Part shown: positions 1 through 10,801 of the stretch, piece by piece | Position numbering within the stretch: position 1 is the stretch's first letter | How the letters are laid out: each line of letters begins with the position of its first letter | Assembly (NCBI GenBank): GCA_003427395.1 | Contig: BFEA01000003.1 | Coordinates: forward strand, 9,593,230-9,625,771 | DNA: 32,542 nucleotides | Direction: 5' to 3' | From: Chara braunii | Lineage: Eukaryota > Streptophyta > Charophyceae > Charales > Characeae | Translations under genes and position numbers: made by a program | Notes under the pieces: model-generated | The model's input: only the letters and a program-made list of their open reading frames with translations | What the model was told of the DNA's origin: nothing | Databases searched by the model: none

Positions 1-557
1 TTCCTGCGGGTCCCCCTGCCTCCCGATTCCAACTTTCTCCTTCCCCCACTACCCCCCCCCTCCTTCCATCTCTGACCTCCTCTTAACCCTGATCCTCCCG
101 GTCCCTCCCCGATTGACACTTTCGAACAGGTAGACAGAATGGCTAGTCTAAAGAATGTAGCTAGGGGAAGGAAGCAGAAGGAGGTTGAGCGCACAATCTG
201 GTATCAGGGAGCAATGCGTAACCACTCATCTGATTGGCGACCTCGGGGAGAGAAAGAGAGGACTGGGACAGGTACGACGGAAGGGGCGTCTTCCTCCCGC
301 CCTCCCCCCCCTGACCATATGGACATTTCAGGCCCTCGTTCAGATCCGGGCCAGGAGGAGGTGCCGAAGGAAAGGATGGGAAGAGGGGAAGTACAGAAGG
401 AGGGTGAAGGCATACAATCATGGGCTGATAAACATAAGAAGACGTATTCAGGACAGACTCTGTCAGTCAACAGGGACAAGGAAGCGGAGGAAAGGAGGGG
501 GCTCGAGACTTCTTCCTAATCCAACCCGTCTCATCAATTGTCTTCATTGTAGTCTGT
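1..557. other. C/T-rich leader without a recognisable gene
   Basis: The first 120 bases are very C-rich with short poly-C runs. An open frame at 139-519 on the plus strand (126 codons, rich in E, K, R, G and S) has no motif I recognise. Because it lies just upstream of the LINE ORF1 remnant and has a similar polar composition, it could be the N-terminal part or 5' leader of that LINE. This is inference from position only. Overlapping open frames in two other phases show that openness here is a composition effect. Confidence 0.3.
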
Positions 558-2864
558 GTGTTTGACACAGATAAGCGCATAATGGAGTCTTGGTGGAGCA
601 TACCCTGTGGACGGTCAGAGGTCCGGATTTTTCCTTGCCCCCCCCCGGAACAACAGAAACCAGAAGAAAAAAGGGAACAATTAATGGCGGACTATTATTG
701 GGTGAAATTTCGTCATGTGCCCATAGAAATACAAGGGGCCTTTGTGCAAGAACTCGCCCAAAAGCATGAGATCGCTCATTTCATCGAGCCCCTTCCCCCC
801 ACGTGGCCCAGAGAGATGATTATCTTATGGTGGCCTTGGATCTACCCGATGACCACATCTTCACCATCGATGATGTAATCCCCTTCCGAGTGGGTGGAAA
901 GGACTTTCAGATACACACAACACACAAAACACGACCTTGGTGTTTTAAATGCCAGGCATACGGACACCTCCCCCTTGAGCCAGACTGCCCTCACCACCCG
1001 GCCAAGAGAATCAGATCTACAGGTCGCCTACTACGGGACCCTTTCAAAGATACCTGGTGGAGGACAGTGGATGCGGGACACGAAGGTTGGGTTTATGTGG
1101 ACGAGCCACGAGAGGGAGGGGGGGTACGAGGGTGGGAATGGGAGAAGGGCGAAGAAGTTAGCTGGAACACAAAGTCTCCGGATCAATGGACCCCCTCTAA
1201 ATCAGTAGAAGCCCATATGGAAGGCACCATCAATTCCCTGCACTTCCCCCCCCCCCCAAAGAGGCTGATAAACAACAAGGCTCATCAGGAGCAGCAGTGA
1301 CAGAATCCCGGGTTACGCCTTGCACAGAGCCCAAGCCCCAAGATTTTATCACCCCTCGAACATGAAGGAACTGTGGCAGACCTCACTTCTGAAAAATAAC
1401 CCCCCCCCAACAAACAAAAGAACGACCCGGTACCCCTTGAAATAGACAACCCCTTTCAGATCTTGGCAACAGGAACAAGAGGTAGTCACGCAGCGACACA
1501 ACAGTCAGGGGAACTGGGGCGGATTGAACAACGTAGAAGGGACGGACGACAAGAACAAACGAAGGAGGATGGGGGAGGTGAGGGAGAAGAGGGCCTGGAG
1601 AGCTCTGGTGGGGGAGGTGGAACACAGATCTCCAAAAAAGGAGGGGAAGGGGACAGTAGGGCACAGGTGACCCAAGGGGAAGGTAATGGCAACCTAGGTA
1701 GGGGCCCATCATGGGGGAGGCAAGGGTGTACGGAGCTTGGAAATCCCTGGTGGGGGAGATAGAGCACAGAGGTCCAAGGCAGGAGGAGAGGGAGGGAGAA
1801 GGATCCCCCCCAGGGGGGATACCAGGGCACATCTGCCCCAAGGGGGAGGTGGGGAAGGAAGGGCAACTCAGGAAGAAGCCCATCAGGGCGAAACGGAGGC
1901 CCCCCCCCCCGCAGGAATCCCTCGAAATGGCCCTGAACCCCCCCCCATAATGGACCCCTTTTCCCAGGCGTTTGCCCCCCAACCCATGGATTGGGAGCCA
2001 CCGGTGGCCACCCTGGACGAGGAGATGAGGGACAGCCCCCCCGACGCTTGGGGATCCCAAGGGGAGGAGGATGTTGAGACCAGGCTCAAGGGTTTGGCAG
2101 AATGGCTCATTAGCCAGCTCCAAGCTCTATACAAAGGCCAATCCGAGACCTACTGGGATGAGGCCTATGTACAGCTCTTCTCCCTACTAGATGAAAGTCC
2201 CAACCTGAAACAGGTCTTGTGTCAGGGACCCCCCCTGGGGGTTGACTAGCAACAGGTGCTCCGTAGGATTTGGAGCATTGTCACATCAAAAGTTCCAGCC
2301 CCCCCCGTCTGCAGAAACCCCTGACCTACCTAAAGAATCAGGAAACTCCTCGAACCCGGCAAGTCAATCTGACAAGCCCCCCCCACACCCCCCTGATTGA
2401 ATACATGTAGAAGAGGATATGGCTATTGAACAGGGAGAGAGAGTGACAACAGGGGCTGCAGAAACCGGCCTATCAAGGAGAATTAAAACACGCCATCTTA
2501 TTCAAAAGGGGTTGTATAATAAGAGTTTGCCACAAGGGGACAGGGTATTAGTGCTACCGCTTAGAAAGAAGGTCGGGAAGTGGGAACTGGGCCTGTCACC
2601 CGCCGAATTGGACGACCCGTACTCTCCCTCCTATGGAGGAATGACTTTACAGGGCTAGCATATGCACAGAGAGAGGGGATATTAAAAAAACATGAAGTCA
2701 CAAATTTTATCGCCAGCCATTTCGAAGTAGGGGCAACGGCTACCATTAGCGTAGCCACAGTTTACCTGAAGATGACCTACAAGGACCTTTATGTGAGATT
2801 TGAAGACAATAAGGAGGCAAGGTTGCTATGGTACACACACAACATGCTCCTAGAAGCTGAGTAA
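558..2864 (+). pseudogene. LINE ORF1 (gag-like nucleic-acid-binding protein), frameshifted
   Basis: ORF1 proteins of plant LINEs bind the element RNA and accompany it in the RNP. The open segment 558-878 passes into another frame near 800, at a C-rich run, and continues at 803-1300. That second segment carries a zinc knuckle at 941-988 with ligands C-x2-C-x4-H-x6-C (PWCFKCQAYGH...DC). Downstream the sequence is G/C-rich and open only in pieces: 1737-2249 (acidic, ends in a stop), 2419-2658 and 2580-2864. These pieces read as one protein broken by at least three or four frameshifts, several next to poly-C or poly-G runs. The last segment stops at 2862-2864, about 45 bp before the inserted TTAA element. 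ORF1 identity rests on the knuckle and on its position directly before an APE/RT ORF2. The boundaries between pieces are approximate. Confidence 0.75.
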
Positions 2865-2907
2865 TATCTGGTCGGCAGCTGAAATACTTTCATGCATTTA
2901 TACGATA

Positions 2908-3757
2908 TTAAACCACCAGTACCTCCGAGCCTGTTTTTGCCGACCCTGATTTTCACTGCGCTCCGAGTTTTGTCGAGCCTGGGTCCCACTCCATTTCTTT
3001 ATGGTATTCTCACGGGAAGAACAAAAAAAAAAAAAAAAAAAGTTGCGGCNGTGAAAANTCAGAAAACAAGAAAAAGAAACAAAGCTCTGGGCGTGATTGC
3101 AGCTGTATACATTCTCGGAATTGTTAGTGTGGGTGTGCCCTCAGTGAGGGCATCTCAGCCCCGTGGCCAGGTTGTCAGATTGCAGAAACTCAAAAAAAAA
3201 AAAAAAGACAGGAACACGGATTCGACCGTGAAAATGGCAAGATACATTCTCGTAAGTGCCAGTGTGATCAGGGTTACAATCCTCTGAGGGAACACAACTC
3301 GAGCAGATCACGGACTCAGATTGTTAGATTCCAGAAAAAAAAACAAGAAAAAAAAAACGGAAACACGGATTCGGCCTTGAAAACGGCTGGATACATCAGG
3401 GTTACAATCATCTGAGGAAACACAGCTAGAGCAGATCACGGATTCCGCCCTGCCTCGTTGGCAGGGGACACATAACAAACAAAAGAGAAATAAAAAAAAG
3501 AAAACAACAAGTTTCAGAATGTGACCGTCTTTGTTGTAAGATGCATTCAAGACTGTGAGCACGGCCTCCTAGACTACCCTGCCCGACATCATTGCAGTAC
3601 AAAGGCCTTTTTTTTTCCCCCTTTTTCTTTCGTGCACGAGCAAAAGAAAACTACGATTTTTGGGACATTGCCGACCCTGTGTCCAACCCCCGAAAACTTC
3701 GGGTACTGGCCAGGACAACGTAATTTCCTAACACTGGCGGAGGTACTGGTGGTTTAA
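2908..3757. mobile_element. 842-bp TTAA-flanked inverted-repeat element inserted in the LINE
   Basis: The element occupies 2912-3753 and is bracketed by TTAA at 2908-2911 and 3754-3757. Its ends are a perfect 16-bp inverted repeat, ACCACCAGTACCTCCG at 2912-2927 and its reverse complement at 3738-3753. TTAA duplication is characteristic of piggyBac-type DNA transposons, so this looks like a non-autonomous (MITE-like) member of a TTAA-targeting family. The terminal sequence is not the usual CCC-type piggyBac end. The interior has no convincing ORF. It holds A-rich runs, an internal duplication (3206-3445) and a short hairpin, GCCCTCA/TGAGGGC, near 3138-3152. Removing the element with one TTAA leaves the flanking LINE reading on in one frame (...ACG ATA TTA AGG AAG...). 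Two bases are undetermined near 3050-3058. Confidence 0.7.
3206..3445. repeat. Internal tandem duplication inside the TTAA element
   Basis: Two imperfect copies about 149 bp apart share the anchor words AACACGGATTCG, CAGGGTTACAATC and AGCAGATCACGGA. Each is preceded by an A-rich run (3192-3206 and 3337-3357). The second copy is shorter. Slippage or unequal exchange at the A-runs is a likely origin. Confidence 0.6.
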
Positions 3758-4897
3758 GGAAGAACATTCTGAATAGGGCGGTGGACTGTGATGCCCAGGA
3801 ATGGTCACAACGTCTAAAGCAATAGAAAAGTCCTAGGGATACACATCCAATGATGAATTGGGTCGAAGTGGTGTATGGGAAAAACAAGAAGTGGAAGCAC
3901 ATTCTACAACAGGCTGACCTTGATATCAAAACGATCAACGTTAATGGCCTGGCCTCCCGCAACCCGGACAAAATCAAAGCCCTATGGGATCTAATAAGGG
4001 GGGTGGGTGGTAGATCGTGGCCAGACGTAGTCTGCCTACAGGAGACCCACCTGATGGATTCACCGGAACACCACAGGGCACATAAGCAAGCCTGGCCCTT
4101 TCAAAGCTATCAAGCATTCGCCCCTCGCACAGGAAGTGCAGGGGTGGCAATTTGGATCCCACCAGAATCACGATTCGATGTACTCTGCTGGGAAAAGGAT
4201 GAGGTGGAAGGGAGATGGGTTAAAGTGTTGGGCATGCTGGAATTAGAAATAATATGTATCGTCTCTATATATGCCCCCGAACACGACTCGCGAAAGAAGT
4301 TTTTTTTTTGAAAAACTCGAATCAATACCCACTCCGGACGTTCCTCTTATACTCACAGGGGACTTCAATGCCGCACCCGATAGGTGGTTAGACCGATGGA
4401 AGATCTCCCCCACCACCACGCATAGCGCAGAGGAGGATGGACGGATGTTGAGAGACTTATGTGCCCCCCTTTCGCTCTTTGACACTTTCAGGCGGAGTTA
4501 CCCTGCTGAGAGAACCTTCACCTGCATTCAAAATAACGATCCTGCCAGACTATCCAAGTCCCGAATTGATATAATCCTAGCCTCAGATGAGTTGGGAGGG
4601 GGACTCTCGGCGGCGGCAATCTTGTCGGCCAGCCCATATCCTGGTCTAGACCATAGGATGTGTATGGCAGTCTGGACCTTTCGTAAACGATCGGACCAAG
4701 GGTCTAGCTATTATAAACTTAACACTTCTTTGCTTAGAACCCAATCCTTCCAGAAATACCTACAACAGGCTTGGACCTTCAGGAAAGACTATCGCACTCA
4801 ACATGATTCACAAATAGCTTGGTTTAACAACGGGTTGTTCTTTTTGGCCAAAAAGAGCAACGAGTTTTCTAAGTATCTGGCCGCCAAAAAATACTAG
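3754..4897 (+). pseudogene. LINE ORF2, N-terminal APE endonuclease domain
   Basis: This domain nicks target DNA to prime reverse transcription. The frame is open from the TTAA junction through 3850, except for a TAG at 3823, and runs to 4311. It then moves to another frame at a run of ten T (4300-4309) and continues to a TAG at 4895. APE motifs are visible: INVNGL (Asn), LQETHL (catalytic Glu), SIYAPEHD, LTGDFNAAPD (Asp/Asn, codon at 4361) and SRIDIILAS. The final SDH-type motif reads LDH, so the serine is replaced but the catalytic histidine is kept. After 4897 the same frame continues as a polar helical linker carrying three further stops (4943, 4952, 4958). Family assignment is secure. The T10 frameshift could be genuine decay or a sequencing length error. 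Confidence 0.85.
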
Positions 4898-4986
4898 CAG
4901 GAAGCTGTAATCTTGCAAAAACTGGTGGACACAGAACAGGAATAAAACTCGTAGGGGTAGGAAGAAAAAATTGTTGAATTACAAAC

Positions 4987-6900
4987 ATGTATACAAAATT
5001 TGAAGAATCAATTACTGAAACACGCACAGTACCGATGGCGAGGTTATCCAAATTTTCCACCGAAGGAACAATGGACTCTCACTTTTTCAAGTTGGCACGA
5101 ACACATATTCAAAGAACCACCATTGAAGCACTTTATGAACTAAACGCAGTGTACAAAGACCTTTTCTCTTCACATATAAACAAAGCAGATGGGCCATATC
5201 ATGAGCGCCTTTTGAACGAATTTCTGGAACCAGTTAATAAAGCCTTGACTCATGAACAACGTGATGCCCTAGAAGCCCCGCTCTCCAAGCACGAGATATG
5301 GACCGCCCTTCTACAAATGAAGGAGGATAAATCCCCAGGCATCGACGACTTCCCCAAGGAATTATGGGAAACCACTTGGGACTTTATGTGTCAAGATGTC
5401 ATGGATTTTTACAACGAAGTGTGGCTAACAGGGGAGATGGGCGAAAGGGTGGGGCAAGGGATTCTAACCCTCATATATAAGAAGGGAAATCAGATGGATA
5501 TCAGAAACTACAGGCCAATAACGCTACTCACAGTAGTGTACAAAATGTTGTCTAAGGCCTTAGCAAACAAAATGATCCCGGTAATTGAAAACATCATCTA
5601 TCCCGCTCAAACTGGTTTCATGGAAAACAGGAACATACAAGAAAATATCTTACTGATCCATGAGGTCCTCCAGCTTACGACCCACTCCCGACAAAATGCG
5701 GCTATGATCTTCATCGACTTCGAAAAGGCCTATGACCATGTGGACTAGTTGTTTTTGGACAAATGTCTAGAAAAAATGAATTTCGGGCCGGATTTCCGAC
5801 GTTGGATACGAATCCTGCACCATAATGCTACCACATGCGTCCAAGTCAACGGGAGCCTCGCACCGCCTCTACAGTTGGAGAGATCAGTCCGTCAGGGAGA
5901 TCCAATAGCCCCTTTTCTTTTCTTGGTCATTATGGAGGCACTAGCCGCCAATCTCCGGGCTAATAAAAATATTACAAGGATACGTGTCACATGTATCCCG
6001 GAGGACGCAATCCCGGTGTGCTCTCTATTCGCGGATGACCTCACAATAATGACAGAGGCCACACTCCGTAACATGGAGGAAATTCAGCGGATGATGGAAA
6101 AGTTTGCCAAGATGTCTGATATGGTAGTTAATTGGGGTTTTTGGGGTTTCAAAACACAGGGCTGGTGGATCCACTACCAAGGAGGACGCCCGCCAGAGTC
6201 ACCACGAGTCGCATGGAAACCACTAGAAGCCCCAATAAGAATTTTGGGGGTATCCATGACCACTGAGGGACGGCCGCCAATCAACGATGAATGGATTAGC
6301 ACCCCGACCCAACATAAACTAAATAACTGGAGGAACAAACACACATCCCTTTTCGGTCGAGCGCTGGTTATTAATAACGTGATTTTTGCATCCTTATGGT
6401 ACAAATCCTTGTTGTGGCCACTGAGCAAAGCAGCCCTGAGAAGCCTGAGGAAAAAAGCAGTAGCCTTCCTGTGGAGAGGGGATGGAAAGCAGACTAACGT
6501 AATAAACCGTGTAGCTTGGGACTCAATTATCCAACCTAAAGCAGGAGGAGGATTGGGAATAATTGACCCAGCCACAAAGGTCCAAACCCTTCGTATAAAA
6601 TGGATTAAGAAGCTTATCTTCGCCCCCCATAGCCCGTGGTCTATTTTAGCTTTGGAACATTTGGCTCGAATGGCCCCGGAGGCCCCCCACAAGATCCACC
6701 CGCTGACATGGCTGGAGGATCGCTTCTGGACAGTCCCACACAAACTCCCACAAGTTAGGGACAAGCCGGAAAAAGGAACTCAATCGATGGACACATTCTG
6801 GCCATCCTTGCTGCAGACCTGGCGTAATCGCCCGCTCCTAGACAAGAACCACCCCAACCGTTGGGAGGAGGTCCACCAACAACCTCTCTTTGGGAACTGA
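4987..6900 (+). pseudogene. LINE ORF2, reverse transcriptase domain with an internal stop
   Basis: The reverse transcriptase copies element RNA at the nicked target. Visible motifs in order are KSPGIDDFPKELW, the NYRPITLLTVVYKMLSKAL block, QTGFMENRNIQENI, motif A IFIDFEKAYDHVD (Asp at 5716), motif B RQGDPIAPFLF, and motif C LFADDLTIM (FADD at 6028-6039). The C-terminal thumb-like part contains LFGRALVINNVI and FLWRGDG, typical of plant LINEs. A TAG at 5746-5748 sits where related LINEs usually have Trp after AYD-V-D, consistent with TGG to TAG. A TGA at 6898-6900 ends this segment in the same frame as the next one. All catalytic aspartates are intact, so loss of function would come from the stops alone. 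The N-terminal join to the endonuclease needs a frame change near 5065. Confidence 0.9.
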
Positions 6901-8355
6901 TGGATAACGGACACGAGGGGCTGCGTCATGAAGAGCTCAGCCGTGCCCTGGAAAAGTTGGGTTAGACATGGCATCCTTAGGGTAGGGGATCTCTGGGACC
7001 ATGACATACACGATTGGAAAACAAAGGAACACATGCGAGCATTCTTAAAGTACTGCCACCGTGTGGAAGAACTCTTTGAGAATCTCATTGAAGCCATCCC
7101 ACTGGAATGGTACCGAATCCTCAAACATGGCCCTACCTTGAGAATAAGGGATTGGGTGGCATGCACAGGGCCCCCGTTCAGGATCGGCCAAATTCACATG
7201 GTCTCACCTCAACTAGTCCTGGTTGAACATCACACCATCACCAAAAAGGGGACCCTCCAAGGGAGTAGAGCACCCTTTGAATGGACAAAGAAAGAGGCAG
7301 TGTATCGAGTGAGGGTTTAAGAAGAGAAAGGACAAAGGGTGGTGTACCAGCCCGAAAAGAAAATCCAGGACCTGACTTTTGATCCGGTGGAATGGACTTG
7401 GCTGCCTCCTCAAAAAAGGGGAACCCCCAAGGTAAGCCATATTAGCCTGCATCAATTAACGGTCAAATCCGCCAATAAAATGCTCAGACCTAAGCGATAT
7501 CTTAAGGATTTGATCAACGATAGATGGGCGAGGCAACTGAATGTGGACCGATCCCTCTTATCGCCAATCCAATGGTTCAGGGAACAAAAATCCAAGCCCA
7601 TGAAAATCACCTCCCTTCAATGGCAAATAGCACACCGATGTCTGCCAACAAATGATTGGTTGGCTGACCGCATAACCCTCGAACAGAGAGGAATGTTGCT
7701 CCCTTGGTGTCAACGGTGCCAAAGTCTCTTCCCCCCTCACAAAAAGGCGGAGACCATTGAGCACATTTTCATGCAATGCCCTATTGCTCAATTCATATGG
7801 AGATGGTGGGACCGTATATGGTGGAAGATGGAACCAGACATTCCCTGGCCCTGGTCATGGCAGACCATATTGGCTGGGCATTGGCCGCGGGCAAAAACAA
7901 CCTCGACTTTCGTAGGGAATATGTACAGACTGGGAAGGAGAGTAGTGATTTGGGCTCTTTGGTGGCAGAGGTGCACCTTGGCCATGAAAAGGGTGCGGGT
8001 GGAAGGGGCGGAAGTTCTAGAACAAATTCAGCAGCAGATTCATCTTGAGCTTACGCAGAGATGGTTGGACACAAGATCCCAATTAGACCTTTTCAAACAA
8101 ATTGGAGATGTCAGGAGACGGATTACGACTTTTTGCACAGACTGGGTGGGGGGAGAAAGAAAAGGATGGATTGCAAAAATTGAATGGAGTGGGGACAGGG
8201 GAGTAGGGCCGTATGATTTGGAACAAATAAGAGACTATCGCCTAAGTTTTAAGGACTGGACTAACATAGAGCCCTCCTTCCCTCTACGCCCTCCCTCGGA
8301 TTTTCCGGACCCCTTTCCTCCTCATGCCCTGTGTCTAACAAAGATTTTGTCTTGA
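6901..8355 (+). pseudogene. LINE ORF2, C-terminal region with zf-RVT zinc finger
   Basis: The frame is the same as the RT segment and is interrupted by the TGA at 6898 and a TAA at 7318. Segment 6928-7320 contains a WDHDIHDWKTKEHM / IEAIPLEWYRIL block that recurs in the minus-strand LINE at 11861-12481, so it is conserved LINE sequence. Segment 7339-8355 contains the zf-RVT domain: PWCQRC at 7705-7722, then ETIEHIFMQCP, giving ligands C-x2-C ... H-x4-C (last Cys at 7777-7779). The preceding block SLQWQIAHRCLPTNDWLADR is the one duplicated and amplified in the LINE fragment near 20600-21230. The protein ends with TGA at 8353-8355. The two stops are compatible with CGA to TGA and CAA to TAA changes. 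Confidence 0.85.
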
Positions 8356-8640
8356 GCATAATACTTTCCTTCGCAAACCTCGCACACTTTCACAAAGCGG
8401 AACACCTCCCTGGAGCCCCTTGGGGAGGACCCCGCCAATGCTTTTTTCTATTCTACTTTCTGTTGAGGTAGTCAATGTAGGCAATGCTGACCTTTTGAGT
8501 ATTCTAGAAGCAACTGAGCATGAGGGTTCTGTATGCAACTGAGCATGGTTTTGGAGTGTGGCTCCCCTGATTAGTATCAGTCCCTAGCGGTCTATGTGAC
8601 GCCCTTTTATAAGGGTGAAGTGATACAAAAAGGGATTGGC
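8356..8640 (+). other. Possible LINE 3' UTR; no gene seen
   Basis: This short stretch follows the ORF2 stop. It contains a C/G stem (CCTCCC ... GGGGAGG near 8405-8429) and two copies of GCAACTGAGCATG (8510-8545). No poly-A tail, no AATAAA and no coding frame were recognised, so the element's 3' boundary cannot be set. Confidence 0.3.
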
Positions 8641-8659
8641 TGCCCTGCATGCTCACATA

Positions 8660-8890
8660 AGGCTACTTTTCTGGATATTACACGGGATCTGCTCAGTCAA
8701 TACAGGGCAATCAATGCTGGCAGATTCCATAGCCACTATTCTCATAGGGTCTGCTCAGTCACTCCCCTGTTGTGCAGGGTAATCAATGCTGGCAGACCTC
8801 ACACTGTTTTCACCTTCTCAAGATGTTTTTCTTTCAAGGGACGCTGGACCCGTTTTCCAGCAGGTGACGCTCCCCACTAATAGATGGAGC
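8660..8890. repeat. Dispersed repeat copy with internal duplication
   Basis: Two sub-units share TCTGCTCAGTCA and AATCAATGCTGGCAGA (8689-8732 and 8750-8798). The right part (8849-8887, CCAGCAGGTGACGCTCCCC then AATAGATGGAGC) recurs inverted at 29604-29661. A more diverged direct copy lies at 22566-22670. Unclassified dispersed family; no ORF. Confidence 0.55.
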
Positions 8891-8950
8891 CTCTCCCCAG
8901 GTGTTAGTGGTGTCTGCTCTTACCAGCAGCACTAACACTGGGGGGGGGGT

Positions 8951-8979
8951 TTTTTTTAAAAAAAAAAAAAAAAAAAAAG
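8951..8979. repeat. Poly-T/poly-A tract
   Basis: A G-run is followed directly by about eight T and about twenty-one A. It could be the tail of a retroposed sequence, but no adjacent element end was recognised. Confidence 0.6.
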
Positions 8980-9050
8980 AATCATATGAATGAAAAACAG
9001 CAGCCACTGAGGTCCAGCGTCCCTTCGATACAGCAAAGGATTGAAGCCGG

Positions 9051-9080
9051 GGGCGCAGCGCTACCGAGAGCGCTGCGCCC
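9051..9080. repeat. Perfect 12-bp GC-rich hairpin
   Basis: GGGCGCAGCGCT at 9051-9062 is the exact reverse complement of 9069-9080, with a 6-nt loop. It lies at the start of a CpG-rich block (9050-9350) that contains long alternating CG runs, for example around 9158-9200. Confidence 0.75.
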
Positions 9081-9203
9081 AGACAGCATCCAATCAAGGT
9101 CACCACCACGGAGAGGAGCCGCGCGCGCCTGATAACTACACGCAGCAAGGAAAATAGCGCGCGCGCGCTCGACGATTGCGCGCGATTGGGCGCGCGCCCT
9201 GAG

Positions 9204-9260
9204 CTGAAATTTGGACCACCAGTGGTCTACGCCGAGGAGCTGAGGTGGTCCAAATTTCAG
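9204..9260. repeat. Perfect 17-bp inverted repeat, 23-nt spacer
   Basis: CTGAAATTTGGACCACC at 9204-9220 is matched exactly by its reverse complement at 9244-9260. The spacer also contains GGTCTAC. No transposase gene or target duplication is visible. It may be the core of a foldback element or a chance remnant. Confidence 0.75.
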
Positions 9261-9360
9261 ACCAAACGGTCCAGCGGATCATGAGATATCGAAGTTTTAG
9301 GACGCGCCATGAAATTCGAGCGTGTCGGGCGATGAGGACGACGGGGGGATGGAATGGCAT

Positions 9361-9654
9361 CTAAGCCTTCAACCTCAACACCTGCTGTTTCCTGACTTTT
9401 GAAAGCAGGTCTACTGCCATCTCTCTACTTCGCGCTTCAAACGAGTGATGCTACAGGATAGCATGCCGGATGAAGGAGGGTACTGCTTATTTGGGCACTA
9501 CTCTAGGAGTAATCACTAGTGCTCTTCATCTTGCGACTTTAGGTGGAGGAGGTCGGCTCGGCGCGAGAAGAAGAAGAGTACAGTGTGTCCCGTGGAGTGG
9601 GAGGAGGATTGTCAGGGGATANTGAGTGGGAGGGCTTCGAGGAGAGAATCCATT
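9361..9654. other. No recognisable feature
   Basis: Unique-looking sequence with one undetermined base near 9621. A frame that opens at 9543 runs straight into the CAT repeat and encodes poly-His, which is an artefact of the microsatellite. Confidence 0.4.
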
Positions 9655-10103
9655 TCGTCAAGTGCTCATCATCATCAGTAACGAGATTAGTCATCACCGT
9701 TGCCATCATCAACAACATCATCATCACCATCATCTTCATGTTCAGCATCGAGGTGGAAAGAACGTGGCAGCGGGAGTGCCGGGCAACAGAAGGACAGAGA
9801 GGAACAGCAGCATCACCATCAGCATTATCAGCAGCAGTAGCAGCATTTCTGACATCATCATCATCATTATGTGAATCTTTATCGGTGAGTCATCATTATC
9901 TTCATCATCAGCTTCGTCATCATCATCATAATCATCATCATCATAATCATCATCATCATCATCATCAGTATCATCATCATCAACATCATCATCATCATCA
10001 TTATCTTCATCATCATCGTCAGCATAACTGACATATCATCATCATCATCATCATCATCATCAATATGAGCATCTTCATTGGTGCATCATCATCATATTAA
10101 TCT

Positions 10104-10134
<31 letters not shown>

Positions 10135-10144
10135 CATCATCATC

Positions 10145-10178
<34 letters not shown>

Positions 10179-10278
10179 GCAGCAGCAGAAGCAGCAGCAG
10201 CATTATTGATATCATCATAATCATCATCATGAGTATCATCATTGGTTAATCTTCATCATCATCATCATCATCATCTTT

Positions 10279-10311
<33 letters not shown>

Positions 10312-10405
10312 TTTATCGATATTTTTTTGTTATCAGTAGATTTTACTTTTCAAGGCTTCGTGTCGCTTTTCGTATCATCATCATCATTTCCGTTATCATT
10401 ATCTT
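9655..10405. repeat. Long interrupted CAT/ATC trinucleotide microsatellite
   Basis: Dense (CAT)n covers about 9855-10320, with looser islands from 9660 and up to 10405. Interruptions include CAG/AGC runs near 9811-9845 and 10176-10202, and TTATCTTCAT variants. The long His-rich or Ser-rich frames across it are by-products of the triplet period. Confidence 0.95.
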
Positions 10406-10801
10406 CAGGGCGCTATCCTTCACCTCCAACAAAATCCTAGTGGAATGACAATTTGGTGAGGGGGTAGGGGAGAGCCCGGCCCCGCAGGGGTTTCATTAGG
10501 AGGGAGGTGGAATCCTGGAGGGGGTATGGGCAGATTGTGAGGAATACTCTTTTCTGGGGCTGGGCATCAAATCCCANCGGGGGCAGATTAGAGTAAAGGG
10601 ATAAATAGGGTAATGGAGAGAATGGAGGTGTGCTGAAATTCTCGGCTATCATTATCTGATTATTGGTATATTAAGCTTTTTGGTGTTCTGAAATTCTGGC
10701 TGCATCTCGTATTCTTCCACATCCGGGATATAGGTCTTCAGAGATGGTTGAACCTGGTCTGATATTTTCTGAGTTGCTCTGTTCTGTGCCCTTGGTTTGC
10801 C
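10406..10801. other. No gene recognised (flank of assembly gap)
   Basis: G-rich unique sequence with one undetermined base near 10577. A minus-strand open frame continues into the gap, but its openness is partly supplied by the undetermined bases. Confidence 0.35.

Larger units (their letters stand above)
558..8355 (+). mobile_element. Nearly full-length L1-type LINE retrotransposon, decayed and interrupted
   Basis: In order the stretch encodes an ORF1 with a CCHC zinc knuckle, an APE-type endonuclease, a reverse transcriptase with FADD, and a C-terminal zf-RVT zinc finger. That order is diagnostic of plant L1-clade non-LTR retrotransposons, which copy themselves by target-primed reverse transcription. 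Without the 842-bp insertion at 2912-3753 the coding part is about 7 kb, a normal LINE length. No clear poly-A tail or target-site duplication could be fixed: the 5' end may extend left of 558 and the 3' UTR right of 8355. Multiple in-frame stops and frameshifts make it non-autonomous as assembled. Two other LINE copies in the window (11861-13640 minus, 20585-21380 plus) are diverged relatives. Confidence 0.9.

Noticed and set aside
1383-2123. 246-codon minus-strand frame, Pro/Ser/Leu-rich
   Set aside because: Antisense shadow of the G-rich LINE ORF1; several overlapping frames are open because of base composition and poly-C runs.
6174-6764. 196-codon minus-strand frame
   Set aside because: Antisense to the LINE RT, whose motifs are unmistakable on the plus strand.
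9543-10031. Open frame with a long His-rich C-terminus
   Set aside because: It reads through the CAT microsatellite; frames in other phases are equally open with Ser or Ile runs. No independent coding signal.
9655-10405. CRISPR-like array
   Set aside because: The repeat is a plain triplet microsatellite with no spacers, in a eukaryotic retroelement-rich context; no cas-like gene is present.
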